64,000 nucleotides of DNA from Hymenochaete sp. R1. Lineage: Eukaryota; Basidiomycota; Agaricomycetes; Hymenochaetales; Hymenochaetaceae. The stretch lies in NCBI GenBank assembly GCA_019400425.1, contig JAFREE010000079.1:1-64000 (forward strand). The letters are read 5' to 3'. The notes under the pieces were generated by a model. The model worked only from the letters and a program-made list of their open reading frames with translations, was not told where the DNA came from and searched no databases. A program made the position numbers and the translations under genes. Shown piece after piece: positions 24,201 through 34,687 of the stretch; positions within the stretch are counted from its first letter, which is position 1, and each line of letters begins with the position of its first letter.

Positions 24201-24710
24201 ATGGCTTTCGTCACCATTCTGTGCACACTCGCGGCTGCTGCAGTTGTCAGCGCATTGCCCGCAACGACATATAGTACATCGGGTCAGACTTGCAATGGTA
24301 TGTCATCCTTTCGAAGCCCTTACACCAACATCGCTTCATCATTTTGAGGAATCCCAGCGAATCGACTATGCTGCATTTCTGCTGGTCCAGCGACGGAGTC
24401 CAACTTCCGACAGATATCAATGCTGGTCAATGCTGTTGTCGCACCGGATTCCACAACCGGTATCACTTGCTCGTCTCTTCGTGAAGGGCAAACTTGGTAT
24501 GCATAAATCTACTTCATTCCACCCTCATATAAAAGAAGTGTTGATAGACGGACGTTTTTCATCTTCAAAGCTCAGCAATCCCTCTATGCTGCGAAAATAA
24601 CAACTACGGTTCGTCCTGACGATTTGCTCCTCTCCTCTATTCATTTGAAGTCCATGATGCTGACGAAGAACACAGGCGGCGTGCTTGTGACTGGGTGTAC
24701 CCCTTTGTAA
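24201..24710 (+). CDS. Class I hydrophobin, spacer copy (plus strand)
   Basis: Four exons (24201-24297, 24358-24496, 24571-24608, 24676-24710) give 102 aa. The signal peptide is MAFVTILCTLAAAAVVSALP. The eight Cys are in order QTCN, LCCIS, ITCS, TCS, LCCEN and TGC. Exon 2 is 139 nt and exon 4 is 35 nt, exactly as in the other three hydrophobins here. The first Cys pair spacing and the GGVLVTGCTPL end match the class I consensus. It is clearly diverged from the arm copies, so it is an older paralogue. The donor of intron 3 (GTTCGT) is slightly unusual but is required by frame. Confidence 0.92.
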
Positions 24711-25905
24711 TACGAATCTCAATGGGAATGCTTTGGTTAGAGCAGAGTAACCGTTGTTAAACCAATCTCGAGGAGAATGGTTATATCGAACCTTTGGAGA
24801 ACCGGAAGGGACTCAGCGTTCTGCAATCTCCAAAAGGTAATGATCGTAACATTCGAAATAGATTGCCTGCCGGAGATGAACATAATACGATCGTAGGAAT
24901 AGATTACTTGCCTCTGTATCTTTACACTAGTAACGTATAGCTGTACACCGTCAACCCCCTTGACCTTCACGTCGAAGACACGCACATTATCGTCTTTATG
25001 GTATATGTTAAGCTGATTTTATTTGCAACCATGTGCCTTCTTGAAACGAAGTTATTGTTTTGTATCGGACCGTACAAAGAGAGGAAGGGGGGGGGGGGGT
25101 GTCAATGCGGAAATGCGGAGACTGCGCTGAGTAAGCGATGTCTGGAAAGAGGGTGAATGAAAGGCGGGAAAATAGGGGCGAAGGAAAATCGACGGGATGC
25201 CCGCTCCCGCATGCGACACTTGCTTTAGGTCAGGTGCGAAGCGATGAAGGTGGAACAGGGCTTAAGATAGAACTGAGGCGGAGACGCGGGAAACGCATAG
25301 ATGATAAAAATGGTGGCACGGACGATGATCGGGGTACACCTGTTGATTGTTTGGTGATGCATGATTTTATTGACGGATGGATGGGTAGATGGACGGGAGA
25401 ATGAAACACCATGACGGCGTGATGCGAATGCGGGGGAGGAAAAGACACAGAAAGATACACGCCGGCTGAGAAAAAAGAAGTCTAGGGTGCGATGGATGTG
25501 TGGGTTGAAGATGCAAGTTAAATAAAGCAATGCGATGGGAAGCACAATTACCGTCCTATCATCCACAAGGCGTTCTATCGGCATTGATGAGATGGGCCAT
25601 CGAGAAGGTCACTGTCAACACCATAGTGGAACTGATCTCGAAGAAATGAAACAATCGACGAGCGCCAAGGCGAATAAATGAAGATGGTAAATGAAGGGGG
25701 TTGTTCGGGGCTGAGAACATTCGAGGATGAAAAGAAAGCAAATGCACAGTAGCAGGATACAGCCTATATATAACGAGTGAGGTATGATGTCACAGCGGCA
25801 CCGATGAGGAAAACCAAGAAAACGCACGGGATGGAATGAAAGAATCAGACAGTTTTCGAAGGGAGATACACGGATCCGAATCCATAAAGCGATGAGAATG
25901 GGAGG
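24711..25905. other. Intergenic region
   Basis: No gene supported. It contains a poly-G run of about 13 near 25088-25100 and purine-rich sequence. It lies between the plus-strand hydrophobin and the 3' end of the F-box gene. Confidence 0.55.
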
Positions 25906-27415
25906 TTAAAGATGGCTTAGATCGAGGCTCGCGCGCTTCAGCGCACGCATGGTGATGTTCATACCATGATGGTCCTCGAACCAAACGTTTTGCTCTTGGC
26001 ACGTTTTGAGTAGCCTAACCCAGAAATCTGCGATGCGAGCATTTTGACGTTGATACCTGATCGTGTAGCTTGCAGGGCTGAGATCACGGATGTATCGTAG
26101 GTTAGGAAATGCAGCGCGTTGGAGGGAGGACAACTGTTCTAGAAGAGTGAAAGTGTCCTCGCACTCTGTGAGTCGCTTGTCAATGCCACGGATACCGATA
26201 AACTCCACGGTTGGATGCGTTGGCAGAAGGACGTGGGGTGGAATCCAGTCCGGCGTTTGCCAATGCCATTCAGTGTCCGCACTGCAAATGAACTCTCGCA
26301 AGTTCGGGCACCATTTTGCAAGCCGAAACTCTGGGTGTGACAGGTCTATAACACGAGATTCAACAAGAGACGAGGAGTGGCCCAACTCAAGTTGCCGTAA
26401 GGAGGCGCCGTGGGTCTGAAAGAACGTTGAAAACCCAGTTCCCCTGTAATTAAACTCGCATGAGACAACGGAGAGATTCTGAAGCTGAGGCATCTTCCAT
26501 GCCGCGAAGATGGAGAAGGTGAAGTCGTCGACCTCTACCTTGAGCGATCGAAGTGCGGGCAACTCAATGGAGGGAAAGCGGTCTGGTGGGCTGAATCCTG
26601 CGATGTCGGGTGATCCAGACGTGATCTCAAGATATTCGATGGCACTCGGCCGATTCAAAAGACCTTGCATCTGTATGTGTAGCGGAGTTTGGTCGACGTT
26701 CTTCCAGGCAACACTTCGCAAGTCTCGACTCGACTGAGCAAGGAGGGAAAAAATGGTCTCTGTCGTGCAATTGTGTTCTGGGTGGAAAGCATTTTGCTTG
26801 ACAGAGTGTCTGTCCGCATAGACTACCAACTGCGAAGCATGCTCGAGGATGTCGCGGACGTCAATGGGTGCGCAGGGGGATAGACTTGATGTTTCGATAT
26901 GAAGTTTCCGAATATACCATCCACTCGATACCGGAGCTCCTCTCATGCTTTCGAGGAGGAGTGTTCGTGCGAGCGCTTTTGCCTGAGCGCCACGGCTGAT
27001 CCACACGAACTCGTATAAGAATTCCCGCATAAGAGCGTTCCACCGCTTGCAAACCATTGCCAGATCCAGTTTAATCCTGAGATTGGTCAAGTACGACTCA
27101 AGTTCCCCTGCAGCAGATTGTTCAATCTCAAGGAAGGAGACCTCAATGGTGGGTACGCATGGGTCGGGGTTGAAGAAGGTCGCTTCGCGGAAAATGCAGA
27201 GCCAAAGTTCTGGAGGAAGGAGATTGGTATCGAAGAAGGATGCGCCTGTTGCTTTCTTGTTGCGCGAGCTTTTCCTGCTACGCACCGATTAGAACAAAGA
27301 AAACAAAGGTAAAGAAAACAACGTACAATGACCGCGGTCCACGCAAGAAATGTCGCGCTAAGGTCTTCGCAAACGCAATACACTTTCGTTGTGCATTGCT
27401 CGCTGATCGTCGCAT
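25906..27415 (-). CDS. F-box protein with leucine-rich-repeat-like body
   Basis: Two exons (27415-27327, 27274-25906) give about 485 aa. The long exon has no ATG before its coding starts, so a first exon is needed; the only in-phase join found uses the donor at 27326 and an ATG at 27415. The F-box-like motif [11 protein letters not shown]...LAMVCKRWN lies at about residues 47-110, with a long insertion, as in many agaric F-box proteins. The rest shows recurrent Leu-rich strands ([25 protein letters not shown]) like degenerate LRRs. Such proteins recruit substrates to SCF ubiquitin ligases through Skp1. It sits at the centre of symmetry of the hydrophobin inverted repeat. The exact N-terminus is uncertain. 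Confidence 0.75.
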
Positions 27416-28191
27416 AAGAGGAGAGGGTCGCAGAAAGGTGCAAATGTCGTTATCGCCGGCGCCGCTGTCGCTGTCGTTGAGGGTGATGGTGGGGAAAGAA
27501 AGGAGAGGAGAGGTAGAGGAAGTTGAAAGGCCGGTACCGTCTTCAACGCGGACGACGGAGGAACGGCGTTCTGGGCCATGCAAATCTCCAAATGCGGAAG
27601 GTCATTCGCATGCGTAGGTGGTATCCGTTTTTCTCGGTTTCCAGCGTCATTTTTTTCTTCTGATTCAGGGCATGTAAGGCATCGTCTTTATCGTCGAAAA
27701 AAAGGTCTTCGTTCTGGAACATCACACTCAATCGCGCACCAAGGGCCGCAGCAAAAGGCATAGGAACATAGGAGCATGGGCCGGTTCGGTAACACAGTTA
27801 ACGATGGGTGACTTGGGTTAAGCGAGCCATTTGCGTTCCCACACTGCGAGAGTAGCTTGTCTCTCCGCGCTTTATTTTGAATAAAAAGCGTGGGAATACG
27901 TTAACCGCAATTAATCAGTTAACTTATATTACTGAAGAGGACCAAACTCTCAACATTAAGCAACAGGAATCTAACTACAATGGTAGAATCGTATGCCGGG
28001 CTCTATCCAAAAAAATAGAAGATAGTTCATTAGAGTGAATGAATGACTGAAACGAAAGAAGAACATTCGTGAAGTCTATGGATCTATATCAAGTGAATCC
28101 AGTAGAGAAAGCGGGCTTGCTCAAATCATACAGACCAGTGCTTGCTCTATTCGACTAATGCTCCAAAAATCTTTACCCCTAAGTAACGGCT
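27416..28191. other. Intergenic region
   Basis: No supported gene. It holds upstream sequence of the F-box gene, which may include a further 5' exon, and the 3' flank of the minus-strand hydrophobin. Confidence 0.5.
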
Positions 28192-28677
28192 TTACAAACG
28201 AGTGCACCCAGTCGCCAGCACGTTTCCTGAAAACATATTGGGTAAGTCATCCGAAAGCCAGAAAAGTAAAAATGCCCTACCAAACCTGTTGTCGCAACAC
28301 AAAAGGACCGTCGAGCTTCGCAGTAATGAAGACGTTTTTAAGCATTATATTCACAAGAAGACGCATAGAAAAGCCTCTACCATTGTTGGGTCTCGGTGAC
28401 AGTCGAGCATGTGGTTCCAGCAAGAGAATTTGGCGGAACAGTCGTAACAAGATATCCAGCTAGCCGTTGAACAGTGGGGTCGGCCGATACCCTAGCGAAG
28501 TTGCAACAAACGCGGTTCGCTACAATCCACAGAAGTCAACCAAAGAGAAGGGAAAGGTTAGATAAAGATCCCACCAGAGCAAGTCGGGGCCGGATCGTCA
28601 GCCGTTATCGTGGGTGATTGCTGAGCATTGACCAGTCCAGCAACCGTGAGCGTGAATAAGATGGTGGCGAGACGCAT
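28192..28677 (-). CDS. Class I hydrophobin, spacer copy (minus strand)
   Basis: Four exons (28677-28575, 28519-28381, 28315-28281, 28226-28192) give 103 aa. The signal peptide is MRLATILFTLTVAGLVNA. The eight Cys are in PTCS, VCCNF, TTCS, QCS, LCCDN and TGC. Exons 2 and 4 are again 139 and 35 nt. The sequence just before the start (AAATA then AACCCGATGCG) matches the arm copies except that their upstream ATG is missing, so translation starts at the Met equivalent to their fourth residue. Intron 3 uses the donor GTAGGG; alternatives break the Cys frame. It is closer in leader and C-terminus (VLATGCTRL) to the arm copies than to the plus-strand spacer copy. Confidence 0.9.
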
Positions 28678-29895
28678 CGGGTTTATTTTCACTCTGCGAA
28701 ACCTGGCTTGGTGATGGGAGATGGGTATCGAAGAAGCAGAGGGCGAGTGCGAGAGCAGAAGGGCGGTGTCAAGGAGCGACTCAACAGGGCAAAAAAAAGT
28801 TGCGTATTCTCTCTTTTTATCGCAATCCCAGGCAATTTTCGAATGGCTCATCGACCGCACGAGTCCTTCACGGATTTCTGAGGACCATCGTTACTCGGAC
28901 CCGGTGTCGGTAAGCTTGGCTTAGCTCGAACACGAGCCCTAAAGTAAATGCGACAACCAGATCTTCTGGCGATCTGACCGATCCTCAAACCATATACGGA
29001 GCTTTCGTCAACCCTCCCCCACCCCAAAAAACATATACCTATCTCAAACAACGTTTTTCTGAATCCTCTCTAGGAGCCCGTATCAACTGATTTCTCTTAT
29101 GAAGAAATGTGGGAATTACTACTTACCTATATCTAATCCACACTACAAAAGAAAATCCAGCGACCAGGATGTCATAGAGCACGTCGATCTGAGAGTTTTA
29201 GAAAGAATGAGGCTCCACCGACATATTTCGCTAATCGGGATATTGGTGAAACCAGAAACTTTACCAAAACGGGATTTAATCTTTTCCCTTGCATTTCCTT
29301 CATCGTCCATCGATACTAGCTTTCACCGAACAGTAGTCAAAGAGCTTTTCAAGGCACAAATTCGACGATAGAAAGAGGTATCAGACATACTCGACAATCG
29401 TTAGTCTCCCTTTTCGTGTATTCTGAGAGGAAAGTGAAGCAAGTCTTCTACAGCTCCCCAAAGCATGTTCCTGGTTATAGGGCGATACATCACGATAGAA
29501 GCTGAGGATGTAAGTCAAAACGCACAACGCTGAAGATCATCGGCTAGCTCCGGGGTTACATAACTACATCTGTGTTAGTCAGCTTATAAAGCGCGTATGA
29601 AAAGCGCGTACATCGACGACGTACTTGGTTTCTAATGCGAATGCCTAATGATCATTAATTCGGTTCTCTCTACTCTAAAAGATGAAGACGCGATTTTGAA
29701 AAAGCCCAAAAATAACCCAGTCCCGCTGCAAAGAAATTACAATTACATTGAATAAAGATCGGAGATTATTTGTTTGGAGCTCGAGGTCATCTCGCAGTCG
29801 AGGTAAATTAAAGGTATAATGGTAAAGGGTATCTTCAACAATGCTTAGTGCAGACGACTGAGCTCCCGCTATTAATACAGAAATATAGCACGCAT
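28678..29895. other. Inter-hydrophobin region, right half of the spacer
   Basis: About 1.2 kb with no supported gene. It contains the promoter of the minus-strand hydrophobin and the 3' flank of the right-arm hydrophobin. Confidence 0.55.
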
Positions 29896-30435
29896 TCATA
29901 AACGCGTACACCCCGTAGCAAGTACACCGCCTAAAGGGATGGATCAGACTTCATTATAATAAAGAAAATAAATAAATAAAGAAGCTTACCATAGTTATTA
30001 CTGGTGCAACAAACAGAAGTATACCCCCGAGAGCTGCCCAAACAAACAAAAGATCAGCAATGTGTCCATTCGAATCAGTAGTACTGTACACACATACCAT
30101 TTCTGCTGAAGAAAGAGGATCGAGCATACCGCACCAGAAGTTGACCCAGAGGGTACTGTCGTACCAAGCATCGCTGCTAGACCTCTGATAGTCGAATCAC
30201 TCGATGATCCGACATATTCGCAACATAAGCGACTCGCTAATAGAACGAAAACAATAATCAGATTCGGACCAAATAAAAGCACAGAGGATCCATGCTTACT
30301 GCTGCATGTTGAAGTCGACGTACCTGCCGTCGTTGTCGTTGTTGCAGTAGTAGTAGCAATGGAAATGACGTGTGCGTAGGTCAGCCTTGCAAAGGCGACC
30401 ATGAGTAGGACGATGAAGAGACGCATAGGGTTCAT
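29896..30435 (-). CDS. Class I hydrophobin, arm copy B
   Basis: Four exons (30435-30300, 30236-30098, 30033-29990, 29930-29896) give 117 aa. Exon lengths are identical to the left-arm copy (136, 139, 44, 35), and the mature domain is almost unchanged; for example TNRLCC becomes TSRLCC, and the C-terminus GCTRT becomes GCTRL. Signal peptide and Cys pattern are as in copy A. Both arm copies therefore encode complete, secretable hydrophobins on opposite strands, transcribed towards each other across the spacer. Confidence 0.92.
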
Positions 30436-30944
30436 TCAAGTTGTTTTGGATAGTCGAAGTCGATATGGTCGCGCTTTTATCATCTCTCAAACTGACCGAC
30501 TGCTATTGCTGGTATCCATCAACCCCTTAAGGTCTCCAGGAGCAAGAGCAAGATCATCGCAAAAAAGGTTAAACAAAGTGAAACAATTCTAGATCTTACG
30601 CGTGTCTCGAGTTGCGTGAAGCTCGGAGGACCATGGTATCAATGTCTTGCCCATACCAGACAGGAGTCAGGAGTGTTTGCTCACCGTCAGGGCAACAACA
30701 GTGTTGCTAAAGAGATGAAACTCACTGATAGCAGCTCACTGTAATCATCATCGTCGTAAATCCGATGTAAGACTTCAAAAGCAGCAGGGCAGCAACTCAT
30801 CAAGAACTTTTGATCAATCTGATAATCATTAGTAAAATAGTTAATTGTACACATTACTCCGATAACTCCAGCGGGGACACACACAAAATCAAATCAGAAG
30901 AAAAGAGCAAGAAGTGAGAGTAGCTAGAATCAAAATCGTGACGC
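30436..30944. other. Spacer between the two arm-B genes
   Basis: Equivalent of 21768-22320 in the left arm; contains the hydrophobin promoter and the 3' flank of the Ser-rich gene. A CTG run present in the left arm is shorter here. Confidence 0.6.
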
Positions 30945-32168
30945 TCACAACTTTCGTAGCTTCCACATCACATGCCCATAATCATCTGCATTCCAGAATC
31001 CATCCACTTCTGACACTCTCTTCGATCCATTCCCAACAGCCCGAGTCTGCTCGTTATGCTCACTCGGTCCATCTGCCCATTCATCCGGAGCCCTCCACTT
31101 TGATGAACCCTTCGCGTCTTTCTTCTGTACTGATTCTAATTCTGCCAGGTCGATTTGTGGAAGACACCCAACAGATGCACTTCGCCGTCTCGTATATTTC
31201 TTCGTCGTGCTTTTGTTTGCAAGCAATGGTGACGATGGTCCCAGTGTATCCGAGCCGTTGACTGATGTTTGAATGATATCAATGCTAGGAGATCGAGGCT
31301 TCGATAGTGCTTCACTATTCCAATCAGGGAAGATGAGTGAAGGCGAGATGCTTTCTCCGAGCGTTCGTGATAATTTCTGTAATTTCTGCCTCCGATGAGC
31401 AGGGTTGGCAGGTGCTCGGAACCGATAGGAAGGAGTGAGCGGAGATGGAACCGTATCACCACTGCCACCATCAGCATCCGACGCGTTCAAATTCAAACTG
31501 GATTTGGAGGTGGAGGATACATCCGGCGGGAGTAACGTGAGATGAGGACGTCGACGGTGGTGGTTGTTGCCGACAGTCTCCGTCGTTGAAGTCGGGCTTG
31601 GGTCATTCTCTGTTTCCAGTAATGGAGAGATCCTGGTGTAGGGCAACGGGGGAAGACGAGGAAGTGGTCGGATGCTAGTCCGTCTACTATCATCCTCGAT
31701 CGATAATCCATTGTTGGTGATGGGTATATTCTGACCCTGTTGACGTCTCGAAAAGCCCCGACTTTCAGGTAACGATTCGGAACTGGTACGAGAGTGGTCC
31801 TGAAATGCAGCAGGTGATATTGGAGGCAGTGGGCTGTTGGAAATACCAGCAGGAACAGCGTTGAATACGGAACCGTGTCTACGAGCAGCTTTCGTTTTCT
31901 GTAGTCTTGCAGGTGCACTGGCAGCAGGACTCGCAGACGTAGTAGTAGTAGGTCGATGATATGAACTTGATTGTGAAGGAGATGAAGATGGAGATGGTGC
32001 GTATGGGAGCGTGCGTGGTTGAATGTGATTCTTCTCGATACGGATCGTTGAAGGTGTTCGTCCCAGCACCTTCCCGACCTTCTGCGTCGACCTCACAGAA
32101 CGTGCTCGTTCGAGTGGGTCCAGAGTATTTGTTGTTGTCGAAGTAATCGAGACCATCGAGGTCGTCAT
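30945..32168 (-). CDS. Ser/Pro-rich basic protein of unknown function, arm copy B
   Basis: Single-exon frame of 407 aa, homologous over its full length to the 409-aa left-arm protein. The N-terminus (MTTSMVSITSTTTNTLD) and C-terminus (GFWNADDYGHVMWKLRKL) are identical. Differences are scattered substitutions plus in-frame length changes, such as a deletion near residue 190 and an insertion (QTSVNGSDTLGPSSP versus QTPVTPSSP) near residue 310. The frame is uninterrupted, which argues against a dead copy. Function unknown. Confidence 0.75.
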   Translation of the reverse strand: MTTSMVSITSTTTNTLDPLERARSVRSTQKVGKVLGRTPSTIRIEKNHIQPRTLPYAPSPSSSPSQSSSYHRPTTTTSASPAASAPARLQKTKAARRHGSVFNAVPAGISNSPLPPISPAAFQDHSRTSSESLPESRGFSRRQQGQNIPITNNGLSIEDDSRRTSIRPLPRLPPLPYTRISPLLETENDPSPTSTTETVGNNHHRRRPHLTLLPPDVSSTSKSSLNLNASDADGGSGDTVPSPLTPSYRFRAPANPAHRRQKLQKLSRTLGESISPSLIFPDWNSEALSKPRSPSIDIIQTSVNGSDTLGPSSPLLANKSTTKKYTRRRSASVGCLPQIDLAELESVQKKDAKGSSKWRAPDEWADGPSEHNEQTRAVGNGSKRVSEVDGFWNADDYGHVMWKLRKL

Positions 32169-32686
32169 TTTGAATCAAAAAAGAAAGGAGTGCTTTGCGC
32201 TCGTGCTCGTCTAGAGCTAGTTGACTGAATACAGTGAAGAAGTGAAGTGACGGTGAAGTGGTGAAAGGCGAAAAAGAAAGCGTACACAGCATCGCAGTTC
32301 GTATATTTATGCGCCCTTCCTCGTGTTTCGCGAGTTTGGATCTCGTTGTTTAGCAACGCCAGTCGCGTTACTGTCGTATGCGGCCGGTGGGAGCGGGGAG
32401 TCGGGAGAGCTCGTTTGTTGTCGGAAGACCATTGGTAAATTTACGCCTCTTTGGCCGGCTAAAAGCGTAGGTGGTGTTTGTCGGCTATCAATAGACTTTT
32501 ATGAGTGCATTCATTTCCCTTCGCCGTTGTTTTTTTGTAATCATTGGAGTCACCAGATCTCATTCTTGACAATGAATCGTAGACTTTGGTGTTGCGTTGA
32601 GGCCAGAAGAGTTGAGAGTACAACGAAGGAGGAGAGAGGAGCACAAAGGTGTCCAAATCCGAGACACGTAAACATACCCAAATAGG

Positions 32687-33118
32687 CGGACCGTCGTCGG
32701 CTTGACGAATTGATTGTTTCGAAACGTGTCTCACTCACTCTAACTTCTCGCAGAGGTTTTACCTCGGTTTTAGTGGTGAGACTCGGAAAGTCTTGCGTCG
32801 AATGACTGCTTCGAGGCTAAAGAGAAGGAATACACACACTTGAGGTCTCAACTCTTGCAGAAGTAGACCTGGCGTCGTTGACGATAGAGAGGCGCATCTC
32901 CTGTAAGCAGTCTTCTAACTTTCCCTGAAAATGATAAAGTCTGAGGTTATTTTCGATACCATTAGGGCACTTGAACGCAGTAAAAAACGACGTTGGCCAA
33001 TTCCGAGAGACTCAAGGCGGATGAACTACGTAGGAGGACTGTACCATATTCTCACGCTCGATGAAATCTTCCACGCGGAGACATCTCTTCCCTCTGTCTT
33101 CTACACTTCCTCTTCCTT
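32687..33118. other. Intergenic region right of the inverted repeat
   Basis: No gene seen between the outer edge of the right arm and the stop of the Kre9-like gene. Confidence 0.5.
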
Positions 33119-33833
33119 CTACTCGGAAAGGCAGCTGGTGTCATCTAAATTAATATTGGACGTCTTCATGTCAGCGAATACTCCATGCGTGCCACGCAGC
33201 AACGAAAACTCACCACTCCCTTGAACGACAACCGGTGAAGTCCGTGCTATAGTACCCGTCGAATCTTTCACTTCAATATCGGTGGCTGTACCTGCAAGCA
33301 TCTTTAGACGGACAACAAACAAAAATCAAGCGACGAATATGAACCTGAAGCGAGCGATATAATTGCCGTGACGGATGTGCCCTCTTGTTGTCCGAGGTCG
33401 AGAAGGGGTGCTTCGCTGTTGGGTGACACAAATCTAAACCATGTTCTTCAGTGACACGGATGAGTGTCGTTCAAGTCGAATGCACTTACGTCTACCATGA
33501 TTCGAGCGGAAAAGGTGTATGAGGTGAGCACTTCCATTTCAATATTTATCGCAGATTATTTCACTGACCACAAAGTAAGGCGCTTTCACTCGCAGGTCAG
33601 CGTTGTATCACGTTTGGAAGTTGGTGAGGTGAAGCTTACCGATTCCACCCGACCATTCAATAGTCGCCGATTCGCATTGGACTAGGCTTGCCCTGCGATT
33701 CCAGATTAGTGTCAATATTCACGTTATGAAGATTGAGGCAGGGGCCTTACGGCGTATCGACGACGAACTGTTGGGCCAAAACGGACCCGGTTGCTGCAGC
33801 GAGAGAAAGGACAGAAGCGAGTTGGCACTTCAT
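33119..33833 (-). CDS. Small secreted Kre9/Knh1-like N-terminal domain protein (one splice unresolved)
   Basis: Clear exons on the minus strand are 33833-33751, 33692-33640, 33433-33345, 33291-33214 and 33144-33119. They encode a signal peptide (MKCQLASVLSLAAATGSVLAQ), then FVVDTPASLVQCESATIEWSGG, EAPLLDLGQQEGTS, ATDIEVKDSTGTIA, SPVVVQGS and a final TSCLSE. This is the beta-sandwich pattern of small agaric secreted proteins related to the yeast Kre9/Knh1 N-terminal domain. Between 33640 and 33433 the expected PYF-type strand is present twice in candidate form (APYFV near 33577; SYTFSARIMV near 33500), but I could not find a GT-AG combination that keeps frame. Either a non-canonical site is used or the gene carries a frame lesion. 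Confidence 0.65.
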
Positions 33834-34687
33834 CTTGAGCTTCAGAGACCGTTGATGACCTCTGAAATGAATGAAGTTGAGGCTTTTGTAGCCGGAAACT
33901 CGAACAGCTCCCATCGGATGTTCTCGCGAAGGCGGCTTGCTCGCAGCCAACAGCTCGTTATGCAGGTGAGATCCGTAACATCGGATAGTACATGGAAAGA
34001 AGTACTCACATTCGCATAGATTGGGCGCTGCAGCGCCTTCACTGCTACCGTTGATGTTTACCACAATACAAATGACGGTGTTCTTTTCTCATTTCCAAAC
34101 GGCCTTCATCGCCGTATCAATACGTGCCTTTTCTTTCTCTTTCTCCTCATGCCACACGTTCGGACGGTAACCGGAGTATCGTGGTACGATAAGTCAAATG
34201 CTCACCAGCGCTGGAGGGGGACCGATCTCTGATTGATGTTCGGCCGAGGCACGCTGGGACATTTTGTGAATGACCGTGATGCGCCTGACACTAAGCTCCG
34301 GGACAGGCAAATTGAAGAAATGAGCAAGGAACGCGGCTTCGGAGGCACTTTGTCGGAGCAAGCAAGTAAAAAAAATGGCTGATGGGACTTAGAGAGATGG
34401 CGTTTAATGGTAATAATCAGCCGTATTATGTAATGTGGGCGCTTACCTGGTCAAATTTAGATGATACCTCGCGCGATGCAGTTGACAGGTCACGAAGTCG
34501 GATTTGGCCAACTGATTTGCTGAAATTACTCTTCTTAACCTTCCCATCTCATTCCATTCTATCCAACTTGGACTCCGACTCTGACCTATGGATCATCAAT
34601 CATGCGGCCTCGTCTGTTCCATGCACGTCGTAACCATAAATATAGTTGACGGACATGCGCGTTCCCGTGGACGGTCGACAAGCAAGT
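33834..34687. other. Intergenic region
   Basis: About 850 bp between divergent genes: the Kre9-like gene (minus) and the first RING gene (plus). No gene seen. Confidence 0.5.

Larger units (their letters stand above)
29905..32686 (-). repeat. Right arm of the large inverted duplication
   Basis: Reverse-complement match to 20033-22853. Gene order, exon sizes and much of the intergenic DNA are conserved. Small indels are concentrated in non-coding parts, for example around 32520-32545. The spacer between the arms is about 7.05 kb. Confidence 0.9.

Noticed and set aside
27543..27761. 72-aa minus-strand frame upstream of the F-box gene
   Set aside because: No in-phase splice to the F-box exon was found and no family was recognised; a 5' exon here cannot be excluded.
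20033..32686. Interpretation of the inverted repeat as a transposon with terminal repeats
   Set aside because: The arms carry ordinary host genes with introns, no transposase or integrase is visible in the spacer, and no target duplication was seen.
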